DNA of 64,000 nt from Anthracocystis setariae (GCA_928724745.1 CAKMXJ010000001.1:558001-622000); one strand, 5' to 3'; counted from the first letter of the stretch, positions 52,721 through 62,410 are shown. Made by a program: numbers and translations. The notes: generated from the sequence alone by a model not told the origin.

Positions 52721-55700
52721 ATGCCGTTGCCATACACACCGTACAAGCTCGCATCAGCATCGCTGATAGCGCCTGCTTTACTGCAAAGCTCACAAAGCCC
52801 TGACGAAGACACGATCGCAGTTCCCACTCCTCAACATCCGGGTCTTGACAACGAGCCAGATCCTGTCAACATAGCCGCGCATCATGCGATCGATGCTCGT
52901 CTCTACTTTCCCTCTTCGTCGTCCTATCAGTTTGATGGAGGTTACGTATTGGCACGGGTTGTAGCAGGAGGTAGGGAGCTTCAGCTTCGCTGGTCAACCA
53001 TCCAAGATCCCGCCGCTGCTCATGGCTCGTCATCCAAAGCATTGGCATCCAAAGAACATAGCTTTGCAGCTTCGTTAGATCCAAAGCTCAGCTCAGAACC
53101 CCCAAGGACCTTCCTCTTCCCAGCACCCTTGCTACCAGGGCTGGGCATCTTCTCTGACCCATCTACAAATCGACTGTACGTCATCGCCGTCACCACAACC
53201 GGCTTCCTGTATCGACTTGCCTTCTCTACACCCAATCTGTTCCACGACACACGATTGGGTTCCAACTGGTCTTCCGAGTACCGCATTCAACACATTGCAT
53301 CTTCCGACTCACTACTGTCTGCTTCTATGCGCGGAGCCGCAAACGCAGCCCAGCTGTACGCGGTGGACTCTGGACTTGCACTTGTCACCTGTGCTGATGG
53401 CACCATCGTTAAGCTCAGCCGCTCGGGTGCTATGTCCAAGAAAGTCAACGATGGTACCTGGAAAGAGACCATACTTCGACCCACTTCGTTCCTTTCTGGC
53501 GTCTCCCGCTTCTTCGGACGCTCCAACGCCGTCTCCGACTCGGAATCATCTCTCGACTACGCTCTGTCCCTTGACGTCTTTCCTGGCGAGGTCGGCAACG
53601 CCCTGGCATTTGCAGCAAGTCGCGATCGTAAACTTCGCGTATGGAACCTGTTGACCGACTCTTGCATCCGCACCATCGACCTTCCTCTGCAGATGGATAC
53701 GGTTGCTTCGACCGAGAAGCAACTCATCATTGCAGACGATGACGCAGCTTCCACTCTTGACACCTCGGACGCCCAGGCTTACTTTAGCACCGTCTCTAGG
53801 CCATTCATCAAGGTTTTCACTCCTGGCTCGGATGACAAACAAGATTACGCACTCTATATCCTGGCCTACATTCCAGCATCCTTGCCTTCGGGCAACTTCT
53901 TTGCGCTCTACGGCGTCGTGCTTGAGGACACCAAAGGCTCCTCGGGCGGCCTCGGCGAGATCACACTTCTTTGGCAGAAGCGCTGCGATGCCGAAACGCG
54001 CGGACGAAACGTTGAGCTGCGAGACGTCGTATTCACACCGCAAGGTGAGCGTGGCGATGGTTGGGTGATGTGGGCTTTGTGGGATGCTGGTGCTGGGCCG
54101 GTCCTCAAATATGCCAAGGTCGGCGTTGATAGTGCCAGTCCCGACGAGAGCGTTGTTAGCATACGTTCTGCCGCAGAGGACTTGTCCCAAGATGACTGGC
54201 GAACCGTTTCGTCTGAGCGCGTATATAGACCTCTCCACGGCGAGAATTTTGAAGCCACGCTCGAGGCGACCAAGGAGGTTATCGATGCTGCCGACATCTT
54301 CCTTGATCGTGTGCTCGAGCCTGGTCGTTTCTCTGAGGCGACGTTGCGATCAGCGCTGGCTACTTACAAAGAGGTCTCTGCCTCTACCTCGCGTCAACCT
54401 TCTACTTTGTACGCGAGTCTACGTGACGAGGTCGCTTCCGTCGTTGCAAGTGGATGCCAACTCGAGAATGACCCGCGAACGGGTGGTCCGATGTACGAGA
54501 AGCTGTATGCCTCGCGTGTTCGCGAATGGATGCGCTTCGTTGGTCTCGCCGAACAGATCGAGACATCGGCACGATGGCCCATCGGTTTGTCTCTTCCGAT
54601 TTCTGGCTTCGAAGCTGGGGCTTCCGGTGAGGCTGCATCCGTTCCCCTGGTTGTTACTCGTGACACTGTCGCACTTCCGGTCAACGAGGACGAAGCGAGC
54701 ATCATTGAAAGGTTACAACGAAGTCTCTTCGACGCGTCGAGCAAGGCCCGCTCGGGCGTCACCTCTGCGTCTCAGATCGCGGCAAGCGAAGAGCGAGGAC
54801 TTCTCATTCACGCCACTGACTCGCATCCTACCAACATTCTTCCAACTTTAGGTCAGGCGTCTGCCACTGTTGCCGAGGTATTGACTCTGCTCGAATCGGC
54901 CTCGGACCTATCGGCATGCTTCACGGCACCGGAATTAGAGGCCTTCGCCGCTGGCCTACAGAACCTGTTATCGGAGCCCCTCACCATTTCGGTCAAGGAG
55001 GCCATCGCCGATGTATGGACCAGCAACTTTGCGGCGCTTGGAGGCGAAATGGCTCAAGACATCACAGCTCGTACAGCATCTGAGCTCGGCGTCAGCCTGG
55101 ACAGCACGTTGACCGACATGGCAGTGCTACTCAGCGAGGCCGTTAGCGATGCCGAGCCCCTTGCGTCAAGTTCGCCTATTTCCGCGACTGACTTGGGTTC
55201 TGCCCTGGCGGCGGATGCGCTTGTCCAAACGATCACCTCTCGTCACCGACTTGCAACTTCCTTCATGCTGCTTCTTACTGCGCTGGCGGCAGAAGACAGG
55301 ATGGCCGAACTGGTGGAGAACGAGAGCACGCAGATCGCTGCTGCGCTGAGTATCTTCCAGTCTCTCAGTGCCGCCCTGAAGTTGGCAAGGACGGACGGAG
55401 TGGTCCAGGTAGCCGGCAGCGCGACCGGAATCACCGAGACGGACTCGATGGTAGCTCAACTCAACCAAATGTCGGTTGTAGGTCGCAAAAGCCGCGAACC
55501 GCATCACTTCGCTGCTCCAACACTGCTCCACCAATGCATGCGTGACGAGCTCCTGGCAACCTCGAAGGCTTCTATGGACGACGGAAGCCTGAGCTTGTCC
55601 GTCAAATCAACCGTACTCGGAAGCCTTTGGTCCTTAGGCTTGACTGACCTGCGCGAGGTGTTGGCACAAGGAGCGAAACCGTTGCTTCCCTACATGAACG

Positions 55701-57769
55701 AACGTCATACATCGATTGCCTTCGCTGTGCTGGTGCAAGGCTACCCACTTGCCGCCGAAACGCTGCTTTCCAGCTTTCCTGAGACGCCGGCTGGAGAATA
55801 TGTGCGAGCGCGGGCACTCGTTCAGCTTCAAAGGCTCGATGAAGCGAGCGCATCATTCGAGAAGGTGATCAGCGCGCTTGAGCTACAGGAATTGGCGCCA
55901 CGTCGCAGTTCCAGGGGCCTCGAGAAGCTGTTGCCTTCCTCGATCGTATCCGTCCAGGGTGAGGAGTGCGTCGCCGCCTACTACCGCCACGTAGCGCTCT
56001 TCTTCGAGCCCTTCGAAGCTCTCGAATACGTCATCCGATTTTGCCAGGCGAGCATTGATGCCTGCGGGACTTACGCCCACCAGCGTGGCGCTAAGCTTGC
56101 ACCCGGTGGAACGGAAGCAGACCTGCTCGAGACTGCTGGGCCTAAAGAGGTGTGGTTCAAGATCTTCCGTTGTCAGCTGGCGCTGGACGATTTCGAGGCT
56201 GCATATGCCACCGTCATGGCAACGCCGTACGAAGGCGTGCGTAAAGACTGTCTGCGAAACTTGGTCAGCGTCATGTGCGAAGAGGGATACATTCAACCTC
56301 TGCTCCACTTTACTTTTCCTGGATTGCAGAGCGAAGTGGAGAAGACACTTTCTTTCAAAGCGCGCAACTCAGACCCTCTCTCGACACCGAACTACTATGC
56401 GGTGCTCTACTCCTACCACGTCTTCCGTGGCGACCTAAAGTCGGCCGGTGCGGTCATGTATCAGCATGCAGAGAGGCTCGGAGAGCTGCACAGATCGGGC
56501 CCCACAGGATCCGATGGCATCGATCCGTTGGAACGCTTCATGGTCGTAGCCGTAGAACAGGCGCAGAGCTACCTTGCAGCCATCAACGCTCTCACCATGC
56601 TCAAGCACGAGAACGCGTGGTTTGCTCACGCTGCAAATTCCGAGGAATCGCCTGCAGCCGACGGTGTTGACTCGCTGTTTGAGGCGTCATCTTCGGTGCG
56701 CAACGGTGCGACGTCAGGAAAACAAACGAGCAGCCTGACGCGTTATATTCCGGCTTCGGCGTACAGTCAACGTGTGCGAGAGATTCGAGTGGTTTCGGTT
56801 GACGATGTGCGTCGGGAGTATACGCTGGCGCTGGCGCGTCTGGAATTGGTGAAGCGGTATCCAGACTTGGCCTACTCTACCACGGTGCTGCGACCGTCGG
56901 ACGCAGTGCTTCTGTTTGTCAACAGCGACGCGTACGACTCGGCGTTCAACATGGCATGGAGCTTGGGCGTTGACATGACCCCGATCTTCTCGGCTCTGAC
57001 GGTCAAAGCGGTGGCTCTGTCGCGAGCCAAGCTGAACCGTGACGGTGCCAAGCAAAGAAACAGTAAGAACAAGATGACCAACGGCGATGCGGATGGTAAG
57101 CAGGCGAACGAAGATGACGTGCATCCGGAGATTGCCGCTCTGGAGGAAGCAGATGAAGATTTGCTGGAGCCTGAGGCGGTTTTCCTGACCTTGTCCGAGA
57201 AGTCGGCGGATTGGCAGGGCTCGGCAGCGGAGCGAGCTTGGCGATATGTGCGCTACCATCTGGAGATGCACGATTCTGAGGAGGACGGCAAGTACTACCG
57301 TGTGGTGCTGTCGAGAGCGTCGGCATTGGATCACGCTGTAACGCCGGCCTGGTTGACGGAATGGTTCAGCCGCACCAACAACAGCGATGTTCTTCTGCGC
57401 GTTTGGATCGACAACCAGCTGATCATTGAAGCGGCTCGATTCGCCACCAAGTGGCTCGAGAACGGCACGGCTCGAGCATCTTGTCTCACTCGCACGAACG
57501 AGCAGTGCATCTCGAGTCACATTGTTGACACGCTACTGATCAATCTGGACGAGAAGGCGGGAACGGTGGTGGCATCGAAGAAGGAGGAAGCTATGGAGGC
57601 CAAGACTGCGCTTCAACAGGCTCGACAGAAGTATGTTGATGCGCTGGCGGCTCGTTCAAGGACGTTGAAGCGTCAAGCGGAACAGGATGCTTTCCGACAG
57701 GAAAAACGACGTGAGCAGCAGATCGAGTCCAGATCGGAACGAGCTGGTGCAAGTCTTGGAGCGTACTAA
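52721..57769 (+). CDS. NUP120: Nuclear pore Y-complex nucleoporin Nup120/Nup160 (1682 aa)
   Basis: Single-exon giant ORF. The N-terminal third is a beta-propeller: LYVIAVTTTGFLYRLAF, ALSLDVFPGEVGNALAFAASRDRKLRVWNL. The rest is alpha-helical solenoid: ERFMVVAVEQAQSYLAAINAL, LALARLELVKRYPDLAY and a C-terminal coiled, charged segment. This order and the DRKLRVWNLLTDSCI motif fit Nup120/Nup160, a tip subunit of the Y-complex that forms the outer rings of the nuclear pore. It is longer than yeast Nup120 (1037 aa) and human Nup160 (1436 aa). The first ATG is at 52721, although the frame is open upstream. Confidence 0.9.
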   Translation: MPLPYTPYKLASASLIAPALLQSSQSPDEDTIAVPTPQHPGLDNEPDPVNIAAHHAIDARLYFPSSSSYQFDGGYVLARVVAGGRELQLRWSTIQDPAAAHGSSSKALASKEHSFAASLDPKLSSEPPRTFLFPAPLLPGLGIFSDPSTNRLYVIAVTTTGFLYRLAFSTPNLFHDTRLGSNWSSEYRIQHIASSDSLLSASMRGAANAAQLYAVDSGLALVTCADGTIVKLSRSGAMSKKVNDGTWKETILRPTSFLSGVSRFFGRSNAVSDSESSLDYALSLDVFPGEVGNALAFAASRDRKLRVWNLLTDSCIRTIDLPLQMDTVASTEKQLIIADDDAASTLDTSDAQAYFSTVSRPFIKVFTPGSDDKQDYALYILAYIPASLPSGNFFALYGVVLEDTKGSSGGLGEITLLWQKRCDAETRGRNVELRDVVFTPQGERGDGWVMWALWDAGAGPVLKYAKVGVDSASPDESVVSIRSAAEDLSQDDWRTVSSERVYRPLHGENFEATLEATKEVIDAADIFLDRVLEPGRFSEATLRSALATYKEVSASTSRQPSTLYASLRDEVASVVASGCQLENDPRTGGPMYEKLYASRVREWMRFVGLAEQIETSARWPIGLSLPISGFEAGASGEAASVPLVVTRDTVALPVNEDEASIIERLQRSLFDASSKARSGVTSASQIAASEERGLLIHATDSHPTNILPTLGQASATVAEVLTLLESASDLSACFTAPELEAFAAGLQNLLSEPLTISVKEAIADVWTSNFAALGGEMAQDITARTASELGVSLDSTLTDMAVLLSEAVSDAEPLASSSPISATDLGSALAADALVQTITSRHRLATSFMLLLTALAAEDRMAELVENESTQIAAALSIFQSLSAALKLARTDGVVQVAGSATGITETDSMVAQLNQMSVVGRKSREPHHFAAPTLLHQCMRDELLATSKASMDDGSLSLSVKSTVLGSLWSLGLTDLREVLAQGAKPLLPYMNERHTSIAFAVLVQGYPLAAETLLSSFPETPAGEYVRARALVQLQRLDEASASFEKVISALELQELAPRRSSRGLEKLLPSSIVSVQGEECVAAYYRHVALFFEPFEALEYVIRFCQASIDACGTYAHQRGAKLAPGGTEADLLETAGPKEVWFKIFRCQLALDDFEAAYATVMATPYEGVRKDCLRNLVSVMCEEGYIQPLLHFTFPGLQSEVEKTLSFKARNSDPLSTPNYYAVLYSYHVFRGDLKSAGAVMYQHAERLGELHRSGPTGSDGIDPLERFMVVAVEQAQSYLAAINALTMLKHENAWFAHAANSEESPAADGVDSLFEASSSVRNGATSGKQTSSLTRYIPASAYSQRVREIRVVSVDDVRREYTLALARLELVKRYPDLAYSTTVLRPSDAVLLFVNSDAYDSAFNMAWSLGVDMTPIFSALTVKAVALSRAKLNRDGAKQRNSKNKMTNGDADGKQANEDDVHPEIAALEEADEDLLEPEAVFLTLSEKSADWQGSAAERAWRYVRYHLEMHDSEEDGKYYRVVLSRASALDHAVTPAWLTEWFSRTNNSDVLLRVWIDNQLIIEAARFATKWLENGTARASCLTRTNEQCISSHIVDTLLINLDEKAGTVVASKKEEAMEAKTALQQARQKYVDALAARSRTLKRQAEQDAFRQEKRREQQIESRSERAGASLGAY

Positions 57770-58516
57770 TCGACCAGCATCGTTGGCATCGTCGGTGCTG
57801 TGGCTGTAATCCAAACTTTGATATCATGCTATCATCACAGTGAAGAGCCTATGCGGGTTATGAGTTTGACACAGGCAAGGGTTGAGAAGCAGGAGCGAAT
57901 GAAGTTTTCGAATCTGGTCGCGGAGATCATCGGCTGCGATCTCGATTTGATCCCGCGGGGGGGGGGGGCGGATATGCAGGGATGACTGTAAGCCGCGTGA
58001 GATTGCATTGCTTGGAAGCCGTATGATGAACAAGGTGGAAAGGGACAGGAGAAAGCGCAACGCTGGTGTCAGCTGGGAATTGCTGTAGTACTCGGTTCGG
58101 ACGTGGGAGGCGAGAATGGCCGGTCGCGCAAAGACATGGAAGTGGCGCCGTTGTTGTCAGATCGTACAGTAGTAACGAGGGTAGTGACTGGAGCGGATTC
58201 TTGCTTTCCCGTGCGAGCCACCGCCTAGCATCGCAACCACTGCGGCCGAAGGGACTTGACGTTGTTGGGCCCAAGATGTGATTGAGGGAGTGAATTAAGT
58301 AAAACCCATCTGGTTGCAGAGCGCTTTCGGAAAAGACGGAAAGAATGAGGCTGCCGGACTGAAATGCGTGCCACCCCACTTGGCGTAAGAGGTGATTTAC
58401 TGTAATTGTGAATGGGTTGAGTGTGTTTAGCCCACACAGACCGAATTTTAATTTTCGGTTTATGTTTGAATTTGTCTTTCTTTTTGTGCAAAGCTGGTGC
58501 TGAACCGAAGCAGTGG
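57770..58516. other. Spacer between NUP120 and the repeat/mobile region
   Basis: 747 bp with a G12 homopolymer (57957-57968). No gene seen. Host-like sequence ends at the first 104-bp repeat. Confidence 0.55.
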
Positions 58517-58620
58517 TCCGTCGCCAGACTAGGTGAATCACAAGGAGGAAGACACGGGAAGGGAATGGAATTGCCGGTAGCAAGAGCGTGCTCTAAGGCT
58601 CTAAGGCTCCCGGACCCGCC
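58517..58620. repeat. 104-bp direct repeat, outer copy (putative B2)
   Basis: Identical base for base to 58854-58957. It begins TCCGTCGCCAGACTAGG and ends CGGACCCGCC. Its outer edge is the junction with host-like sequence. Confidence 0.97.
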
Positions 58621-58853
58621 GTAGGGAGGGCCGGACGAGCGCAGCGGAGCGAAGCGAGGCGTACAAAGGGTGGGAAGCAGGGTGGGAAACTAAAATTTTT
58701 GCCTAAGCGAGCCTGGGATCAGCGCGGCTAAGCAGAGACGCGATGAGGAGGAGAGAGAGAGAGAGAGAGAGCGGAGTGCAAAAATTGGTAAAAGGTCACC
58801 CAGGCTCGCTAAACGGACGATGTCACGTGTCGACTATCGCACGAGACAGACCA
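58621..58853. repeat. 233-bp segment between direct repeats (putative A2)
   Basis: Non-coding. It contains two crossing inverted repeats: AATTTTTGC (58694-58702) with GCAAAAATT (58778-58786), and AGCGAGCCTGGG (58706-58717) with CCCAGGCTCGCT (58799-58810). A (GA)n tract lies at about 58747-58771. Confidence 0.7.
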
Positions 58854-58957
58854 TCCGTCGCCAGACTAGGTGAATCACAAGGAGGAAGACACGGGAAGGG
58901 AATGGAATTGCCGGTAGCAAGAGCGTGCTCTAAGGCTCTAAGGCTCCCGGACCCGCC
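58854..58957. repeat. 104-bp direct repeat, inner copy (putative B1)
   Basis: Exact copy of 58517-58620, starting 337 bp further along and ending 85 bp from the recombinase stop codon. Confidence 0.97.
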
Positions 58958-59042
58958 AAGCCCTTCCAGAGCGGTTGTGCAGCAAGTCCCGGTTCTGGAG
59001 CTGTGAGGCCGGGTGCCCTGGTCTCGGCCAGAGGGGCGAAAC

Positions 59043-59803
59043 CTAAGGACCTGGGTGTGTCCGCGAACCGAAGACAAACTGGGCAGCGAGGCGGCTCGTC
59101 TCCGCCTCGGGCTGATCGATATAGCGCTTGTAGCAGTCTGATGACCAGCGGCCAAGAGTCTGGATGACTGGGGCAGGGGCGCCAACGAAAGCCGCCCAGG
59201 ACGCCGCGCCACGTCGAAAGGAGTGGCCTGCGTAGTTGGACTCCTGGAGACCGAGACGGGAGAGCAGCGAGCGGAGGATGCCAAGGAAACGAGGCCGGGA
59301 GAAGGGTGTGCCTCGATCCAGGACAAACAGGGGCTCCGAGAGGGGGCGCCCGGCGCAGACTGCTTTAAGAGCGGTGAAGGGACAGGTGCTGCCACCTGTG
59401 TAGGGGACGACCAGGTCGGTGCCGCGGCCGAACGGGTCGGTTTTTGAGCGGGGGAGACGGACGACGGCGAAGCGCGCGTGCCACTTGACGGACGCAACCT
59501 GGAGGGTGGTGGCAGGGTCAAAGTGCGACCACGTGAACTCGCCGCAGCGCAGGAAACAGGCGTAGGCAAGCGTGAAAGCAGAGGCGTGTCACGGGCGGCG
59601 ATGCCGGGGCGGCGGAAAACTAGTTTTTCGACCGCCTTCAGTTTGAGCGCGGCTAGGCAAGTGGTTGATTGGCCGTCGTCGCAGTCGGAGGAGAGGAGGT
59701 AAGCTGCCGGCAGTGCGTCGTACCGAGCATTGTTGTTACCATAGGCAGCGAAGTCGAAGCGGTGGAAAAACCGTTTCGCGGCCGCCGTCAACGCGAGCGC
59801 GGC
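59043..59803 (-). pseudogene. Tyrosine recombinase pseudogene (catalytic domain)
   Basis: The catalytic part reads in one frame from 59588 to the stop at 59043 (about 180 residues). It contains FLRCGEFTW with the first catalytic Arg, RLPRSKTDPFGRGTD (Lys region), GHSFRRGAASWAA (HxxR), LGRWSSDCY (Trp) and KRYI with the nucleophilic Tyr. All expected R-K-H-R-W-Y residues are present. Upstream coding sequence continues in a different frame (59803 to about 59575), so a one-base loss near 59575-59590 broke it. Another stop codon interrupts the frame at 59804-59806. The upstream part contains two diverged copies of an AALxLxAxxKxxFxR unit. HSFRRG...LGRWxSxxYxxYI recombinases are typical of Ngaro/Crypton-like elements of basidiomycetes. 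Confidence 0.85.
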
Positions 59804-60059
59804 TCAGAAAGTTATTTTCGGCCGCTTTTGCTCATAGTGGTCGGATCGCGGCTGTTCAACGTCGCAGAGACGCCGGATCGCGACAACACCACCTCGAGGC
59901 GAGCAGCAGTTGAGGGACACCATCCCAGGCGCTCTCAGAGGCTTGGAGGTGATCAGCCGCCTGTACCACGGCCAGAACAAGCACACACGCAGGCCGTGCA
60001 GCTAGACAATAGGCTAGCGCCGGATCGGCCTTGCCATAGGGGTTTGGAGCGGTCCTACT

Positions 60060-60736
60060 TAATGTCTCCTCATCTGCTTCGAAGTGGATGAGCTCCTCAT
60101 CCACTCTACTTCTTACAACACAGTCTCTAAACTCAGTATAGCTTCTTAACGTCGTCTTCACGATCATTCAGTTTCTAGTTCAGTAAGTTGCAATACAAGT
60201 AGCATTGCAGCTTCCTCGCGTGCCTCCGTTCAAGTCGGAGAACAGCTAGACCTCGTCGGTACCGGTATCGACACCGCAGCGCGTAAACGCTGCCTACAGG
60301 CTGACAACGGGACGTCAGGCCCTACGCCGTCGCCGTAACAGCTTGGTGATCACTCCCAGTGTTCACCTAACCATCTGAACAGCTTCCTGTCTCGTCAAGA
60401 GCGCTCGCGGGACACCAAGCTAACACACCGTAATACCGAGTACGCCGTGCTGCCGCTGAACGGAGCGCCAACAGCGTCAGTCGGTAATAGGTCGAACGCG
60501 GTTGAGAGGCCCACACTCCACCGCCGCCGAGTCGAGTGCGGCCCAGTCGCCTTTATCGGACCGCCGACGTATCTGCGCAACCCACCTCGTACTTCCCAGT
60601 TGCACAGGCGCGTAACCCAAACTCGGCGGCCCAGCCCAACAGGACCGCACCGCTCTCGAAACAAGATCGGCCTATTTACCAGGCGCCCGACCGCTGACAT
60701 TAGAGTGGATCGTTCAAGCAGCGCCCCGTACTCGAC
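60060..60736 (+). repeat. Putative 5' LTR and gag leader
   Basis: Non-coding. A possible LTR runs from TGTCTCC (about 60064) to GTAACA (60340). TGGTGATCACTCCCAG (60344-60359) could then be a primer-binding site, with TGG complementary to a tRNA CCA end. A TATAG lies near 60138. The region has a perfect inverted repeat GTGGATGAG-CTC-CTCATCCAC (60084-60104). The LTR ends are guesses without the 3' copy. Confidence 0.4.
60084..60104. repeat. 21-bp hairpin-forming inverted repeat
   Basis: GTGGATGAG and CTCATCCAC arms of 9 bp around a CTC loop. It lies close to the recombinase-relic/LTR junction. Confidence 0.9.
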
Positions 60737-62410
60737 ATGACCGACGCAGCCGCGCCGCGAGGCAGTACACCTCGCAGTCGGACGTCGTCGCCTCCTGCAG
60801 CGAACCCAGAACCATTGCTGCAAGGCCTAATCGAGGACATACGACTTCAGATGAAGGAGGTCCATAACCAACGCATGGCTTACGAAACTAGTCGTCAGGA
60901 GGCCATGCTGAAAGAGAGCCAAGACCGACTCCGCTTCCAGGAGAAGCTCTACTTACTCATGGACCAGGCGACCGGCTCCAAGCCGTCCCCCACGCCGTCG
61001 ACAGCTATCCCAGCGTCGTCGCGACCTCTAACGGCGCATCAGGAGGAGATCCTCGCGCTCAAGGCCGAGATCGCAGACCTCCGGGAGCTGATCAAGCCAG
61101 CTCTACGCCGAGGGGGTGAGCCGGAGGTCGCCGCCGTCGCCCCTGGGCACGAATTGCACGAGGAGAGGTCGTACAGCATGCATGATGACCCTCGGCGTTC
61201 TGCTCCCCTGGGCAGCTCCACTCCCGTCCGCCGGTCAGCGGTGTCCGGCCTACGCTGGAACGACGAGTACAGTCAAGAGGACTTGTATTCGACGTCCACT
61301 GGCCGACGCCCCGCCTGGGACCACCCTACGATGCCGACACGGGAAACAAACTTCGAGCGCAACACTACCAAGAATGATCCGAAGCTAGATTTCCCCGACT
61401 GGCAAGAGGATGACCTGGAAATGTCACTCATTCAGGTCGAGGCCTGGTTCCGATACCAAGAGATGGCCGACGGCCGCAAGAGGATTCAGTTCCTAGGGCC
61501 GCATCTCAAGGGTCGGGCTCTCACTTGGTACCGGTCGAAGCTACGAGCCGATCCCTCACAGTCGGGTGCGTTGTTCGGTGATTGGGCGCTCTTCGTTAAC
61601 CGGCTCAAGCAACTCTATGGGGTACATGACGAGAAGCTAGACGCTTTCAATAAGCTCTACGCCCTGCGCCTTGCCAGCGACAAGCCAGGCGCCGCAAGCG
61701 AGTATGTTGAGGCGTTCAGGACCCTCGAAGAGCGCGCCGGCATGAGCGACGAACACCTCAAGCTCCACCTTTTCCGACGAGGTTTGACGACAGCTCTCCA
61801 GCGTCAGTTCGAACGCACGTCACCGAAGACGATGTGGGAATTCTATCGCGAGGTAGAAGATTTGGACCGCAATTGGGTCCTAGCGCAGCAGACGTACCAG
61901 GGCGGTGCAGCGACCCTCACTCAGCCGACCTCAAGTTCACTGCGGTACGATTTCCCCTCGGCGGCTGGAAGAACTCACGCCCCGACCGCCGACGGTGCAA
62001 AGGCGGCCGGACGGGTACTGGCACCGTCCGCCGTGGAGGCACGGCCGGCTGCAGCCACGCCCTCCCCAGCGCGTCCTCGGCCGTTACCGCCCCATCTGGC
62101 CCAACGCCTGCCCGTCGTCTACGATCGTTCGCCGACGACTTTCGGCGCCACCACGTGCAAGCGATGCGGTAAGGAGGGTCATTGGGTGCGTGACTGCCCG
62201 CAGCCGGCCCGGGAGACGGCCACCGGAGCGTCACGACGACCTGGACCTCGAGCCTACGTGGCACAAGAGGATACCGGGGCACAAGAGGACGTCGAAGACC
62301 AAGATGAGGAGGAGGCACTTGGTTATGAGGATCTTCCACCCCTTGCCGACGACGACGGGGTCGACGAGGATCACGACGGCGAGGGAAACGGGCGTGGGAC
62401 AACCGAATGA
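60737..62410 (+). CDS. gag: Ty3/gypsy Gag polyprotein (557 aa)
   Basis: The N-terminus is a coiled coil (about 30-75, KEVHNQRMAYETSRQE). A retrotransposon-gag capsid region follows (about 210-395), with LDFPDWQEDDLEMSLIQVEAWF, GRALTWYRS and RRGLTTALQRQF. A CCHC zinc knuckle CX2CX4HX4C lies near residues 474-487 (CKRCGKEGHWVRDC) and binds nucleic acid. The tail is strongly acidic (EEDEE/DDDGVDED). Gag forms the virus-like particle. The ATG has in-frame continuity to a TGA at 62408. The last 240 nt overlap the pol frame, with a slippery heptamer 19 nt before the stop codon. Confidence 0.93.
   Translation: MTDAAAPRGSTPRSRTSSPPAANPEPLLQGLIEDIRLQMKEVHNQRMAYETSRQEAMLKESQDRLRFQEKLYLLMDQATGSKPSPTPSTAIPASSRPLTAHQEEILALKAEIADLRELIKPALRRGGEPEVAAVAPGHELHEERSYSMHDDPRRSAPLGSSTPVRRSAVSGLRWNDEYSQEDLYSTSTGRRPAWDHPTMPTRETNFERNTTKNDPKLDFPDWQEDDLEMSLIQVEAWFRYQEMADGRKRIQFLGPHLKGRALTWYRSKLRADPSQSGALFGDWALFVNRLKQLYGVHDEKLDAFNKLYALRLASDKPGAASEYVEAFRTLEERAGMSDEHLKLHLFRRGLTTALQRQFERTSPKTMWEFYREVEDLDRNWVLAQQTYQGGAATLTQPTSSSLRYDFPSAAGRTHAPTADGAKAAGRVLAPSAVEARPAAATPSPARPRPLPPHLAQRLPVVYDRSPTTFGATTCKRCGKEGHWVRDCPQPARETATGASRRPGPRAYVAQEDTGAQEDVEDQDEEEALGYEDLPPLADDDGVDEDHDGEGNGRGTTE
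62383..62389 (+). promoter_or_regulatory. -1 ribosomal frameshift slippery site G GGA AAC
   Basis: In the gag frame the heptamer is split G|GGA|AAC, exactly the X XXY YYZ register. A -1 slip puts ribosomes in the open pol frame. Confidence 0.8.

Larger units (their letters stand above)
58517..60050 (-). mobile_element. Tyrosine-recombinase element relic, Ngaro-like right end
   Basis: On the minus strand: recombinase pseudogene (ending at 59043), a 104-bp repeat (58957..58854), a 233-bp segment, and an identical 104-bp repeat (58620..58517). Ngaro-type retrotransposons end in B1-A2-B2 after the recombinase gene. The matching A1, the gag and the RT would lie at higher coordinates. None is visible; that side borders the Ty3/gypsy element. 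The family is inferred from layout and recombinase motifs. A Crypton-type DNA element with a partial duplication is the alternative. The right-hand boundary is approximate. Confidence 0.6.

Noticed and set aside
58517..58957. CRISPR-like array from the 104-bp repeats
   Set aside because: Only two long copies with one 233-bp spacer in a eukaryotic genome; element repeats explain them better.
58823..59791. 322-codon minus-strand open frame treated as one gene
   Set aside because: Only its first ~75 codons may be coding. After about 59575 the recombinase motifs are in a different frame and this frame is a shadow.
60344..60359. Primer-binding site for a specific tRNA
   Set aside because: The TGG start and layout are plausible, but the sequence matches no tRNA 3' end I can name, so only mentioned as possible.
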